NCBI RefSeq assembly: GCF_023204875.1
Contig: NZ_CP096247.1
Span: 992,001-1,056,000 of the forward strand
Origin: Prevotella sp. E15-22
GTDB taxonomy: Bacteria; Bacteroidota; Bacteroidia; Bacteroidales; Bacteroidaceae
Length of the DNA stretch: 64,000 nt
Reading direction: 5' to 3'
Shown: positions 34,026 to 42,752 of the stretch, one piece after another
Position numbering within the stretch: the first letter of the stretch is position 1
Layout: each line of letters starts with the position of its first letter
Notes under the pieces: model-generated
The model's input: the letters and a program-made list of their open reading frames with translations, nothing else
Told to the model about the DNA's origin: nothing
The model's database searches: none
Made by a program: the position numbers and the translations under genes

Positions 34026-34608
34026 GAGAGAAAGGAAGAGTATAGCCATCATTGGTGAGGGGCTGACAGAGTATCGCTATGTGGACGACATGCGCACGAC
34101 TGAGCGTTACAGATTCAGTCTGGTACCCGGTATCCCTAAACATTCCGACCTGGATGATATTGTAAAGCTTGCCAATGAACGGGTGAAAGCAGGGTATGAC
34201 TATGTGTTGTGCCTGATAGATATGGACGTGATTGAAGGTAATCACGAGAAAATGGAGCATTATAAAGCGCTGAAGAAGGGTAATCCTAAGATCATTTTTG
34301 TGGAGTCAAGCCCTTGTACAGAATACTGGTTCCTGATGCATTATATGCCTAGGCCATCGAGTAAGGAGTTTGCTAACTACGATGCCGTGGCCCAGGAACT
34401 AAAGAAGCACATCCCTAACTATGACAAGACAGAGGCTTTCTTCAACAAAACTCATATCTACCGTGAACTGAAGGAGAAGGGTGATATGGAACGAGCCATT
34501 GAGGTGTCTCGTGACTTGGATGAGTTGCACGAGAAGGAGCCGGAGGTGTACAAGTCTTACTCTCAGATGTATAAATTGTTTGATATTATCAAGGAGATAA
34601 CGAAGTAG
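34003..34608 (+). CDS. rloB: RloB-like protein
   Basis: The product from ATG 34003 has 202 residues. It starts basic and then shows 'SIAIIGEGLTEYRYVDDM' (key IIGEGLTE) and later 'YDYVLCLIDMDV' and 'SSPCTEYWFLMHY', a TOPRIM/OLD-like pattern seen in RloB. It overlaps rloA by 23 bp, pointing to translational coupling. The frame is open from 33931, but that part reads through rloA and looks artificial. RloB is thought to be the nuclease arm. Confidence 0.85.
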   Translation: MSTRQRNKRERKSIAIIGEGLTEYRYVDDMRTTERYRFSLVPGIPKHSDLDDIVKLANERVKAGYDYVLCLIDMDVIEGNHEKMEHYKALKKGNPKIIFVESSPCTEYWFLMHYMPRPSSKEFANYDAVAQELKKHIPNYDKTEAFFNKTHIYRELKEKGDMERAIEVSRDLDELHEKEPEVYKSYSQMYKLFDIIKEITK

Positions 34609-34681
34609 GGGGTTATGTTTGGGGACCGGGGGGACAGGTATGAAGTGAACCCAGAAAGTTGGACACAACAGAAAGGTTCAA

Positions 34682-35218
34682 ATGAAAAAAGAATTTAGTT
34701 TAGAAGAAAAGATGTCCGCAATTGGGTTTGTGTTCCAAGGCGAGTCAGCCCGTTCTGTGTCCCGTAGACTCCACTTAGGCCATCATATTCTATATGAGTG
34801 GATAGAGAGTTACAAACTCCTTGGCATTGAAGGTCTAAAATTAAAGCCGAAGAAGAAAAAGAGGCTTTCATATGAAGAAAAATGCAAAATAGTTCGTGAT
34901 TATCAGGAAAGTGAATTAACTTTGTTCCAGCTTTCAGCCAAATATCAATTGTCAAGCTCGATAATTGGCAATTGGGTTAAATTGGTTGAGCGAAATGGAT
35001 TTGAAGCACTGGAATCTCGACGATCCAGGCATTTCCAAACTGGTGAGCATATGGTTAAACGACTACCAAAAGAAGAGTACGAAAAGGAGAACGAGCGTCT
35101 TCGCAAGGAGAACGAACGCTTAAGACTGGAGAATCTCCTGCTAAAAAAAGTGAGAGCCTTAGTCGAGGAAAGAGAAACCCAAAACAGAGCGATTGGGCGC
35201 AAGCCATCGAAGAACTAA
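34682..35218 (+). CDS. IS150-like transposase OrfA
   Basis: The 178-residue protein has two helix-turn-helix units ('ARSVSRRLHLGHHILYEWI' and 'FQLSAKYQLSSSIIGNWV') and a C-terminal coiled coil with ERLRKENERLRLENLLLKK. It binds the IS ends and contributes the DNA-binding part of the OrfAB fusion. The A7 run at 35143-35149 lies in the A_AAA_AAA register, where -1 slippage would join orfB. Confidence 0.93.
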   Translation: MKKEFSLEEKMSAIGFVFQGESARSVSRRLHLGHHILYEWIESYKLLGIEGLKLKPKKKKRLSYEEKCKIVRDYQESELTLFQLSAKYQLSSSIIGNWVKLVERNGFEALESRRSRHFQTGEHMVKRLPKEEYEKENERLRKENERLRLENLLLKKVRALVEERETQNRAIGRKPSKN

Positions 35219-35265
35219 GGCGTAATGAGCATGCGGACTTAGATGTCCTGCTAGAGCTCAAGAAG

Positions 35266-36054
35266 ATGGCGCGTAGCACGTTCTACTATCACCTCAAGCA
35301 CGGCAAGAAGAAAGACAGGTACAAGGAAGTAAAAGATATGATATACACCGTATTTCATAAGCACAAAGGTCGTTACGGCTACAGGCGTATAACGCTGGAA
35401 CTCCGTAAAGATGGCTGTCCTATCAATCACAAGACAGTCAAGAAGCTTATGGACGAAATGGAACTGAAGAGCGAGGTGAGGAAGGTGAAATTTCACTCCT
35501 ATAAAGGAGAAGTTGGCAAGACTGCGCCTAATATCATAGACAGGGATTTTACAGCTGAAAGACCTTATCAGAAGCTTGCAACAGACGTGACCCAGATGAC
35601 GATAGGCGGACGCAAGATTTACCTGTCACCTATACTTGACATGTGCGATGGTGAGATTCTTGCATATTCAATCACAGAGAAGCCAAACATGGAAATGGTA
35701 CTCGGTATGCTCAACCAGATGTACAGGCGTATAAAGCTGCCTGAGGGTGTCGTATTGCACTCTGACCAAGGATGGCACTACCAGCACGTAGCCTACCAGA
35801 ATAGTCTAAAGAAACATGGCATTATCCAAAGCATGTCTCGCAAGGGAAATTGTCTGGATAACGCCATGATGGAGAATTTCTTTGGTCTCATGAAGTCAGA
35901 GCTGCTGTATTCTGGAAAGTACACATCAGCAGACACCTTCATCAAAGACCTGGTAGAATACATGGAATATTATAATAACGAGAGAATAAAACTGAGGCTT
36001 AATGGCATGTCGCCCGTACAATACAGGAAGATGCTTACTGCTTCGATTGTTTAA
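35266..36054 (+). CDS. IS150-like transposase OrfB (DDE integrase core)
   Basis: The part shown has 262 residues with the DDE triad: Asp in 'LATDVTQ', Asp in 'VVLHSDQGWHY' and Glu in 'MMENFFGLMKSEL'. The -1 frame is open from the A7 slippery site at 35143, and the upstream segment ('IEELRRNEHADLDVLLELKK') matches the usual OrfB N-terminus, so the active enzyme is probably made as an OrfAB fusion. The ATG at 35266 is only the first methionine. Confidence 0.93.
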   Translation: MARSTFYYHLKHGKKKDRYKEVKDMIYTVFHKHKGRYGYRRITLELRKDGCPINHKTVKKLMDEMELKSEVRKVKFHSYKGEVGKTAPNIIDRDFTAERPYQKLATDVTQMTIGGRKIYLSPILDMCDGEILAYSITEKPNMEMVLGMLNQMYRRIKLPEGVVLHSDQGWHYQHVAYQNSLKKHGIIQSMSRKGNCLDNAMMENFFGLMKSELLYSGKYTSADTFIKDLVEYMEYYNNERIKLRLNGMSPVQYRKMLTASIV

Positions 36055-36214
36055 TTCGTCCAAACTTTGGGGTTCACTTCAGTACATGTTCCGCAACAAT
36101 AGGAGTTGGCTAAAATATTGGTAAAGTAATGCCAAGACGGGCTAGGGAAGCATCAGGAACTGACGATGGCTGATGTTTGAAGGCTGATGGAAGATGTAAG
36201 AACTACGATGTAAG

Positions 36215-36619
36215 ATGAAACTCATAGACAAACAATTGTTAGATGACGTAAGTAGGCAGGCACAAAAGTCTGACAGGCTGAGGATGAACTATAACTTCCA
36301 TCAGAGTCTTGAGGATAAGTGCCATCGCTTTTTAAACGCAGTGGAGCCTGGAACTAAGGTTGAGATACATCGCCATCCAACGAAAGACGAGTCGTTTGTA
36401 TTGCTTCGTGGTAGAGTTAGAGTGAATACCTACAATGATGATGGTTCTGTGATAGAGAGTGTAATTCTTTGCCCAGAGGAAGGACTCTATGGGGTAGATA
36501 TCCCCAAGAACGTCTGGCATAATGTGGAAAGCTTGGAGTCCGGGAGTGTATTCTTTGAATGCAAAGAAGGACCGTTCGTGCCGCATGAGGAAGAAGGCGT
36601 TTTGCGCCTTCAACGATAA
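36215..36619 (+). CDS. WbuC family cupin-fold protein
   Basis: The 134-residue protein begins KLIDKQLLDDVS, then 'RLRMNYNFHQSLEDKCHRFLNAVEPGT' (key RMNYNFH, LNAVEPGT), 'EIHRHPTKDESFVLLRGRV' and 'NVWHNVESLESGSVFFECKEGPF', matching WbuC-like cupins encoded in O-antigen and capsule loci. The histidines of H-x-H and the later W-H would bind a metal. Exact reaction unknown. It supports the view that the surrounding region is a polysaccharide locus. Confidence 0.88.
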   Translation: MKLIDKQLLDDVSRQAQKSDRLRMNYNFHQSLEDKCHRFLNAVEPGTKVEIHRHPTKDESFVLLRGRVRVNTYNDDGSVIESVILCPEEGLYGVDIPKNVWHNVESLESGSVFFECKEGPFVPHEEEGVLRLQR

Positions 36620-36775
36620 CGAACTCCGCTTGCGCCTGAGCACCTACTGGAGCGTAAGAACCTTGACGATAACTTTTAGGTCACATGGATAGCGCGGAAA
36701 GTACGGACGTTCTTTAATGTTAACTATATTAAAAACGAAACCGTTAACTGAGGAGAGAATTTAAAATTAAGCAAA

Positions 36776-38482
36776 ATGTCATACTTAAATATTTCTGTAC
36801 GTCAATTGATTATGGATAGAGTGGGAAGAGATACTTTTCTGCCTGCTATCCAACGTGAATATGTATGGAACCCCTATCAGGTGGAGATGTTGTTTGACTC
36901 ACTATTAAATGGTTATCCTATCAATTCATTCCTTTTCTGGAAAATCAGAGAGGAACATAAGAATGATTGGATTTCGTATGATTTCATTCGTGACTATGAC
37001 GCAGAGAAACCGCATAATACGGAAACCAACCTGAATGGTGTAAACAAGGATATCTACTTAGTTCTCGATGGTCAGCAAAGAATCACTTCCCTGTATATCG
37101 GATTGAGAGGGTCGTATCGCTTCTTCTACAGAAAATGGAGAACGTGCAAACTGTATCTAAATCTTCTCAAATCTCCGGGTGCGTTCAATCCACAAGAAAG
37201 GTCGTATGACTTTTATTTCAAAGAAAATGCTAATCCTTGGCCTAACTCGACGGAACCACAACTTTGGTATGAGGTGGGAAGAATATTATCCTTTGAAGAT
37301 GCGGAAGATGCGAAAGATGACATCAAGAAAGAATTGGAAGGGCTGACTCAAGAACAACGTGATTGTGCTAATAGAATTATCGGAAAGTTGCACGGAAGGT
37401 TGAATTCTGCGAATATCATCAACTATTATGAGGAGACATCTAATGATTATGACAAGGTGTTGGAGATCTTCGTTAGAACGAATACGGGTGGTAAGAAACT
37501 AGAATACAGTGATATCCTGCTATCTACAGCAACGGCCAAATGGAGAAAACTGAATGCTCGTGAAGAGATAAACAACTTTACCGACGAAATCGAAAAGATA
37601 GGCAATGGCTATTCCTTTGGCAAGGACTTCGTGATGAAAGCGGCCATGTATCTGACAGAGGATTTGCCTATACAATATAAGGTAAGCTCGTTTACAAGGG
37701 AGAATCTTGAAAAGATAGAAGAGCATTGGGAAACGACAAAGGATGCTGTTAGAGATACAGTAAGACTAGTGAGTCGTTTTGGTTTTAATGATAAGAACCT
37801 TGTTACTAAGTTGGCTCTTCTCCCCATTGCCCAATATATCAGGAACAAGAATTGGCCATCATATATTTCGTCGAGTGCTGAAGTAGACGTAAAAGACCAG
37901 AATAACATTCAGAAGTGGCTGCTGATGGCAATTCTTAAGAATTTGCTTGGCAGTTCGACTGATGCCACATTGAACCAGATGAGAGAAGTTGTAGACGAAG
38001 AAGGAAATGCGTTCCCGGTAAAGGAACTGTCTGATAAGCTAAAAGTAGATCTTACTTTTACAGATATGGAGTTGGATAAACTATTAAGCTATAATTATGG
38101 TACTCGCTATAGCTATTTGATACTCTCACTGATATATCCTGGAAGAGATTGGAAAGACAAGACATTCAATGAAGACCACATCTATCCACAGGCATCTTTC
38201 AGAACCAAGGAATTGCGCCAAAGAGGATTGAGCGATGAAGTCATAGAGCAGTATCAAGCGGTTTATAATTCAATAGCGAACTTGGAGTTGTTGGAGGACA
38301 GTGAGAACAAGTCTAAAAACGCAACTCCCTTTGACGAATGGATTAAATCGCGTGATGCTAACTTCAAGGCTCGTCATCTTATTCCAGAGATGGAAGACTA
38401 TGGCTATGACCATTTCCTAGAATTTCTTGAGGCAAGGCGAGAACTCATAAAGGAAGCAATTAAAAAGGCTGCTTTTGATTAG
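36776..38482 (+). CDS. GmrSD-like DUF262/HNH protein
   Basis: The 568-residue protein starts with the DUF262 (ParB-like) pattern: 'FLPAIQREYVWNPYQVEMLFDS' (Gln26-Arg27) and 'LVLDGQQRITSLY' (Asp98 to Arg102). A DUF1524-type HNH motif 'NEDHIYPQASF' follows at about 466 to 475, and 'NLELLEDSENKSK' near the end fits. GmrSD-type enzymes cut glucosylated phage DNA using nucleotide hydrolysis; BrxU is a relative. Here both domains are in one protein. It has a 22-bp gap to a small helicase-associated-domain gene. Confidence 0.88.
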   Translation: MSYLNISVRQLIMDRVGRDTFLPAIQREYVWNPYQVEMLFDSLLNGYPINSFLFWKIREEHKNDWISYDFIRDYDAEKPHNTETNLNGVNKDIYLVLDGQQRITSLYIGLRGSYRFFYRKWRTCKLYLNLLKSPGAFNPQERSYDFYFKENANPWPNSTEPQLWYEVGRILSFEDAEDAKDDIKKELEGLTQEQRDCANRIIGKLHGRLNSANIINYYEETSNDYDKVLEIFVRTNTGGKKLEYSDILLSTATAKWRKLNAREEINNFTDEIEKIGNGYSFGKDFVMKAAMYLTEDLPIQYKVSSFTRENLEKIEEHWETTKDAVRDTVRLVSRFGFNDKNLVTKLALLPIAQYIRNKNWPSYISSSAEVDVKDQNNIQKWLLMAILKNLLGSSTDATLNQMREVVDEEGNAFPVKELSDKLKVDLTFTDMELDKLLSYNYGTRYSYLILSLIYPGRDWKDKTFNEDHIYPQASFRTKELRQRGLSDEVIEQYQAVYNSIANLELLEDSENKSKNATPFDEWIKSRDANFKARHLIPEMEDYGYDHFLEFLEARRELIKEAIKKAAFD

Positions 38483-38503
38483 GTGGAAAAACTATAGTGG
38501 GCG

Positions 38504-38734
38504 ATGACGCAGGATGAAAGGTGGAATACTAGGTATGAGGAAGTAAAAAAGTTTATTGAGACTAATAAACACAATCCTTCGCGTTATAGAATAGAGGAGC
38601 ATGATATGCTCAACTGGCTAAAGGCAAATAGGAAAGCGCTTAATGCGGGGAGGATGAAGGAGGAGAGAGTGGAGAAGTTTAAAGAGCTTCTTGCCATGAC
38701 GGAACTGTATAGGAGGAAGAATCAATATGAGTAA
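38504..38734 (+). CDS. Small helicase-associated-domain-like protein, copy 1
   Basis: The 76-residue protein has W-x3-Y at the start, 'HNPSRYRIEEHDMLNWLKANRKALNAGRM' in the middle and 'ELYRRKNQYE' at the end, which resembles the HA domain (PF03457) found in some helicases. A close paralogue lies at 61730, and even the following terminator is similar. It follows a GmrSD-like gene on the same strand. Function unknown. Confidence 0.75.
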   Translation: MTQDERWNTRYEEVKKFIETNKHNPSRYRIEEHDMLNWLKANRKALNAGRMKEERVEKFKELLAMTELYRRKNQYE

Positions 38735-38742
38735 TTTGGAAA

Positions 38743-38765
38743 GTCGGCCGAAGGGCTGGCTTTTC
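38743..38765 (+). terminator. Terminator after the small HA-domain gene, copy 1
   Basis: GTCGGCC, loop GAAG, GGCTGGC then TTTTC. A near-identical hairpin follows the paralogue at 61972. Confidence 0.8.
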
Positions 38766-38778
38766 TTGGTTAATGGAA

Positions 38779-39837
38779 CTAATGAACGATTTGAATGCCG
38801 TAGATTTTTATTAAACCCTTACCGAAGCATTTGGAAAAATACTCAGGGGTAATTCTCTCGCCAGATTTAACGGCATCGTTGTATAGTTCAGATATAACGT
38901 ATTTGATAAATATTTCATTAGGCTTTAGTGGAAGATTTGGTATTAACATCTTCCTTACATTTTCCCACATGGAAAGAATGTTCTTCCTATCTGCCTTTAA
39001 TCTTAATTTTTTTAATTTATAGAATAGGCTTGAAATAACAGAGTCTAATATGCTAGTATCTATATTAAAGATAATTTCGCTGCAAGAGCCATCGTTAATA
39101 GGGGCATTTGCGAATGCTTTTTCGAGACCGTGGAATGTGTATTTGTCAAATGAACGATGTCTATGGAATGAGAAACAAGCTACTACATCGCCCAAAAGCA
39201 GGGTGACTACTTTAGATTTACGATCGTATTCGTAATAGATGAGCCCGCCTTGATACTTAGAATAATCCTTGCAGTATAGGACTTTATAGTAGAATGGAAA
39301 CTTACACATTAGTTGGGATGTGTCGCTATTGTTGTCTTTGGCTAAGATAAAATTGTTTAGTCGTTTTCTGAGAGATTGTTCTATATGAGTAGGTAATTTG
39401 AAATTTATGCCCTCGAATGCAGAGAGTCGCCAAAGGATAGATACCCAAAAGAAATATGCCGAGGTTGGGGCAATTTTTCTGTTGTTAAATAGATGATCAT
39501 GCCAAGGTGATTCAAGATACTCTCCAAGTTTCTTTTCACAATGAGGACAGAAGATGTAATCTTTCGAAGCGGTGTTTTCACTCATCATGGCAAGGCGTTC
39601 GTCTGTTACCGAATCGAAACTACTGAGTAGTTCATCACCTCTAACGGAACGCCCTATATATGCCGTAGTAATACGGTCGCCAATGGTATATAGCAACTCC
39701 TTATCTCGCTTATAACTGTTGTCAATACTAGAAACCATAGCAACAAAGAAACTCGGAATGATGTGCGAGTTGGTCTTGTCTGCAGGTTTTGACTTGCAGA
39801 TAGCGCAAGGGGCGTGCTGTGTGTTCGTATTATTCAT
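38779..39837 (-). CDS. HNH-like zinc protein, third gene of a three-gene operon
   Basis: The 352-residue product from ATG 39837 begins with a C-x2-C (CAIC, residues 11 to 14), 'KTNSHIIPSF' (His25) and a second C-x2-C (FCPHC, 97 to 100). This C-x2-C...SHIIP...C-x2-C layout resembles degenerate HNH/zinc-finger nucleases. The start overlaps the stop of the upstream gene (TAATG), so the two are coupled. The frame is open to 39891 but that extension reads into the neighbour. No named family is recognised. Confidence 0.75.
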   Translation of the reverse strand: MNNTNTQHAPCAICKSKPADKTNSHIIPSFFVAMVSSIDNSYKRDKELLYTIGDRITTAYIGRSVRGDELLSSFDSVTDERLAMMSENTASKDYIFCPHCEKKLGEYLESPWHDHLFNNRKIAPTSAYFFWVSILWRLSAFEGINFKLPTHIEQSLRKRLNNFILAKDNNSDTSQLMCKFPFYYKVLYCKDYSKYQGGLIYYEYDRKSKVVTLLLGDVVACFSFHRHRSFDKYTFHGLEKAFANAPINDGSCSEIIFNIDTSILDSVISSLFYKLKKLRLKADRKNILSMWENVRKMLIPNLPLKPNEIFIKYVISELYNDAVKSGERITPEYFSKCFGKGLIKIYGIQIVH

Positions 39838-41141
39838 TATTTTGATGGTTTCTGAGGTTTGATGAAATAATAGTCGCGGCCTTCCACACAATCTGGTGAG
39901 ATATTGAAATTGGCATTTATCTTCAGACTAGTAGGTGCAATACCATGTAACTTCATCGGTTGTAAGTTGATGTTTGGCATGGCATTCTTAAGCCATTGAT
40001 GGAAGAATTCTACACGTGAATTTCCAACAAATTTGTATTTGTCGAGAGAGCAGAATGGGATGATAAATAAATACTGATCGCCTGCTATGCTCAGTATGGC
40101 CCAGCAATAAGGAAAGTTCTTATGTTTATGCTTGCGCTGCATAACTATCAAATAAGGGGAGTCGGTGCTGTTAGGGACCGTATAATGCCATACTGGTGGT
40201 AGACGGTGGTGGGTTGGCGCCTCATTAATCCAGTCGATGGTACCCTTAAAATATGGTAGGAATTTGCTGTCGATCACACTAAGAACGTATTTGCAGAAAC
40301 ATTTGTAGATGTTTTGAGGGATGTATTTGACGCTGGAGAAACCTGCAAAAGATCCCGAAAAATGTTGGACAATCTCCTGAGGGTCGTGTGTATCAGGCAT
40401 GGTAGGAACTTTCAGCACCAAGGTACTCCTCCCAAGTGTTGCTTGTGAGGATGGATCATTCTTTATGGAAATGCCATCGCCTTGGAGTGTTGGATTGCCG
40501 TTCTTGCCCTTGATGCCTTTTAGGATAAGGAAGAATTGGAGCAAACGGGTAATGTCTTGTTCGATGGTTTGATTGAAACGCGCGTTACATTCGTCACATT
40601 CCTCTCGACAGACTAAGCCTTTGTTACCAAGGGATTCTGAGATAGCATGGGCTTTTTGCGTGAATTTAACATCAGGCATTGAACGGCCACAAAAACGGCA
40701 AACGCGTTTTTTTCTATCAAATACACCAATGTTGAGACGTTCGTCGCCGTTGAAGGTGCGAACCTCATAATGGTCATATAAGTAAGAGGCAATTTTTTCC
40801 AAATCGGTAGTTTGGAGAGAAACCTTATCTATCTCTGATAGCAGTTTCGTATAAAGATACATCTGAATACGGTCTTCAATTCGCTCTGGTAAGATTAGAA
40901 AATGCTGACCAGTAGGAATGCCATTGAAGAACTTTCTCAACTCATATGCTCGCTCACCGATTACATCAAGCATAGGGAGCCTGTCCTTCAATTCCTGTGA
41001 GGCAGTTTGCAGGTAATTAATCTTTTCTGTATTGGGATTGCCAGTAATGAGTTTAGTAAATAACTGGGCAGTGGCTATATTGCCAATGTCCATATAAAGT
41101 ACTGAGCTTATAGTGTTTGCTATGACGGTAAACTGAGGCAT
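39837..41141 (-). CDS. HNH endonuclease-like protein, second gene of the operon
   Basis: The 434-residue protein has an HNH-type centre: CRFC (148 to 151), 'KAHAISESLGNKGL' (His165) and ECDECNARF (Cys182, Cys185, Asn186). Such C-x2-C / AH-x-x-x-E / C-x2-C-N patterns are typical of HNH nucleases with a structural zinc. The C-terminal about 250 residues are beta-rich and unassigned. It starts 3 bp after the stop of the small zinc-ribbon gene and is coupled to the next one. Confidence 0.8.
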   Translation of the reverse strand: MPQFTVIANTISSVLYMDIGNIATAQLFTKLITGNPNTEKINYLQTASQELKDRLPMLDVIGERAYELRKFFNGIPTGQHFLILPERIEDRIQMYLYTKLLSEIDKVSLQTTDLEKIASYLYDHYEVRTFNGDERLNIGVFDRKKRVCRFCGRSMPDVKFTQKAHAISESLGNKGLVCREECDECNARFNQTIEQDITRLLQFFLILKGIKGKNGNPTLQGDGISIKNDPSSQATLGRSTLVLKVPTMPDTHDPQEIVQHFSGSFAGFSSVKYIPQNIYKCFCKYVLSVIDSKFLPYFKGTIDWINEAPTHHRLPPVWHYTVPNSTDSPYLIVMQRKHKHKNFPYCWAILSIAGDQYLFIIPFCSLDKYKFVGNSRVEFFHQWLKNAMPNINLQPMKLHGIAPTSLKINANFNISPDCVEGRDYYFIKPQKPSK

Positions 41142-41144
41142 AAG

Positions 41145-41441
41145 TTATTCTGCGTCCATTTTCTCCTTTACGTGCTGACAATAGTTGCATAGACCGCCAT
41201 TATAGAGCGCTTCCAGCATTTCACACCAAGGGATATCAACGCCACATCTCTGACACTCTTCAACGGTGTTGTCTTTAATCATTTGATCGAAAACATACTT
41301 TTGTTTTTCTGAAAGTGATTCGTAACCATTGTCTATCATGTATTTTGCAATACCTGCTTCTTTGTCTTCAATACGGCCTGAGGAAATGAGATCCTCAACA
41401 AAACCCTTAAAATCATCTTCATTGTAACGGATGTTATTCAT
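41145..41441 (-). CDS. Small zinc-ribbon protein, first gene of the operon
   Basis: The 98-residue product from ATG 41441 is acidic and helical for 60 residues and then carries C63-x2-C66 and C85-x2-C88, a compact zinc ribbon. The frame is open to 41546, but the extra residues look random and a better start is at 41441. It heads the leftward HNH operon and could be its regulator, antitoxin or specificity part. No family recognised. Confidence 0.7.
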   Translation of the reverse strand: MNNIRYNEDDFKGFVEDLISSGRIEDKEAGIAKYMIDNGYESLSEKQKYVFDQMIKDNTVEECQRCGVDIPWCEMLEALYNGGLCNYCQHVKEKMDAE

Positions 41442-42057
41442 AAGCTTATATTTTAAATTATTATACAAAAAATCTTCTGTAGTGGATTGTGCAAATAGAG
41501 TGCCAAACTTTGTTAGATGACATAATGGCATTGGTAAGATAGGCAATGCTGCCGGATGATAATCGGACAGACACTTTGTTGAGGCTGATAAATGTGCTTG
41601 ACAATGCTCTTTTATCAGGGGTATGGGGTAGTGAGTGTAACGAGTAGGGGTTACACTGACATTACACGCTGATCAGGGGACGGTTCTCCGATTACTTTAG
41701 TAAATATATTTAGGGAACTATATACCTGTTGACTCTAAATATCAATAGTGTATAACTATACAAAAATGAGCAGCCAATCACGGTTGTTCATTTTCATTTT
41801 CGTTAATAAAGAATAAATTCCATCGGCATATTCAATGTATGTCAATGGGATTTTGTAATTTTGCTTCATAATCGGCTCAAGGGCTGTATTTGACATAATA
41901 ACATCAGCCCCCAAAGAAAGTCGGTTTAGAAAGGATAGGAGTATTGCCTTATGAGTAAAATTTATACTTCACAATGGCAGCAAGATGCTCTTTCTCTAAT
42001 GAAAAGAATGCATCTACTCTAAATGTTCTCGAAAAGTAAACTATAGTTGGTTTCTTT

Positions 42058-42089
42058 CCCCACGTTGTATGTCACGTTGGGGTCTTTTT
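42058..42089 (+). terminator. Intrinsic terminator
   Basis: CCCCACGTTG and CACGTTGGGG form a stem (CCCCA-CGT with a bulge), followed by TCTTTTTA. The transcript it ends is not clear. Confidence 0.55.
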
Positions 42090-42225
42090 ATGTCAACTCA
42101 CTAACAGTAAGTGTAAATAGTAGGACCGTGGTGACAGGTCTGTGTCTTGTAGTGATGATGAAGGAGATGTCTCCACTACGGTCGACGTGACAGAGCGGTG
42201 GTGGGAGACATTGCAATAATGCAAA

Positions 42226-42264
42226 AGCAGCTACAACATTGATTGTAGCTGCTTTCTTTGTTTT
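42226..42264. terminator. Intrinsic terminator near the amidase gene
   Basis: AGCAGCTACAA, loop CATTGA, TTGTAGCTGCT then TTCTTTGTTTT. The perfect 11-bp stem lies between the gene-free region and the end of the leftward amidase unit. Confidence 0.8.
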
Positions 42265-42315
42265 GGCGGTGGCGGTCTAAAAAGTATCATGGAAAAATTC
42301 GGGTTTGGGGGTTAG

Positions 42316-42750
42316 TTACTGCTCAAGCGTGAGGGGCTTGAGATGATTGTATTCAGCACGGGCATCGAAGCAGGGACAGGCCTTGCAAACCCAGGGAAGG
42401 TCACGATGACCAAGGATCTGGGCATCGGGGTAGTCGGCCTTCAGGGCGCGAAGAAGCGTGATGAGGGTCTGCTTCTGGGCAGGGGTGCGGGTGTCGGCAG
42501 GCTTGCCATTGGCATCGAGGCCTCCCTCATAACAAACGCCGATACTGTGGGCGTTGTAACGACGGGCGTGGGCTCCTATCATGTCCTCAGGGCGGCACTT
42601 ATGCAGGTGCCCGTCCTTGGTGATGTAGTAGTGGTAGCCGGTGGTGGTGAAGCCCCGGGCCTTGTGACAGGCCTCGAGGGCTTCGGGGGAGAAGTCGCGC
42701 GTGACGCGCGTGGCTGAACAGTGACAGATAATGAGGTTAATGTGTCGCAT
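42316..42750 (-). CDS. N-acetylmuramoyl-L-alanine amidase
   Basis: The 144-residue product (ATG 42750) has 'NLIICHCSAT' (zinc His), 'GFTTTGYHYYI', 'IGAHARRYNAHSIGVCYEGG' and 'ILGHRDLPWVCKACPCFD', the amidase_2 (T7 lysozyme-like) pattern with three zinc ligands. It cuts the bond between peptidoglycan glycan and stem peptide. In Bacteroidales this gene follows a smalltalk peptide and HU-like gene, often beside polysaccharide loci. The five residues before Met 42750 (to 42762) overlap the previous stop. Confidence 0.92.
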   Translation of the reverse strand: MRHINLIICHCSATRVTRDFSPEALEACHKARGFTTTGYHYYITKDGHLHKCRPEDMIGAHARRYNAHSIGVCYEGGLDANGKPADTRTPAQKQTLITLLRALKADYPDAQILGHRDLPWVCKACPCFDARAEYNHLKPLTLEQ

Positions 42751-42752
42751 AG

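Larger units (their letters stand above)
34641..36081 (+). mobile_element. IS3-family (IS150-like) insertion sequence, complete
   Basis: The 1441-bp element has ends TGAAGTGAACCC...GGGTTCACTTCA, with inner similarity AAAGTT(T)GGAC. It is flanked by a 3-bp direct repeat GTA (34638-34640 and 36082-36084). It contains two overlapping frames joined by an A7 slippery site. It split a dispersed repeat that is intact at the window end. Confidence 0.93.
34628..36119 (+). repeat. 48-bp dispersed repeat, copy 1, split by the IS element
   Basis: The parts 34628-34640 and 36085-36119, joined across the IS with one copy of the 3-bp target duplication, match 63953-64000 with two mismatches. Shared core: CCGCAACAATAGGAGTTGGC. 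Confidence 0.85.
41442..42315. other. Gene-free DNA with two terminators
   Basis: About 870 bp without a convincing gene. Hairpins end in T-runs at 42058-42089 and 42226-42264, suggesting that something upstream (plus strand) was once transcribed. A 22-codon frame at 41951 is too short to support. GGGGACGGTTCTCC at about 41677 resembles a dispersed-repeat fragment. Confidence 0.4.
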
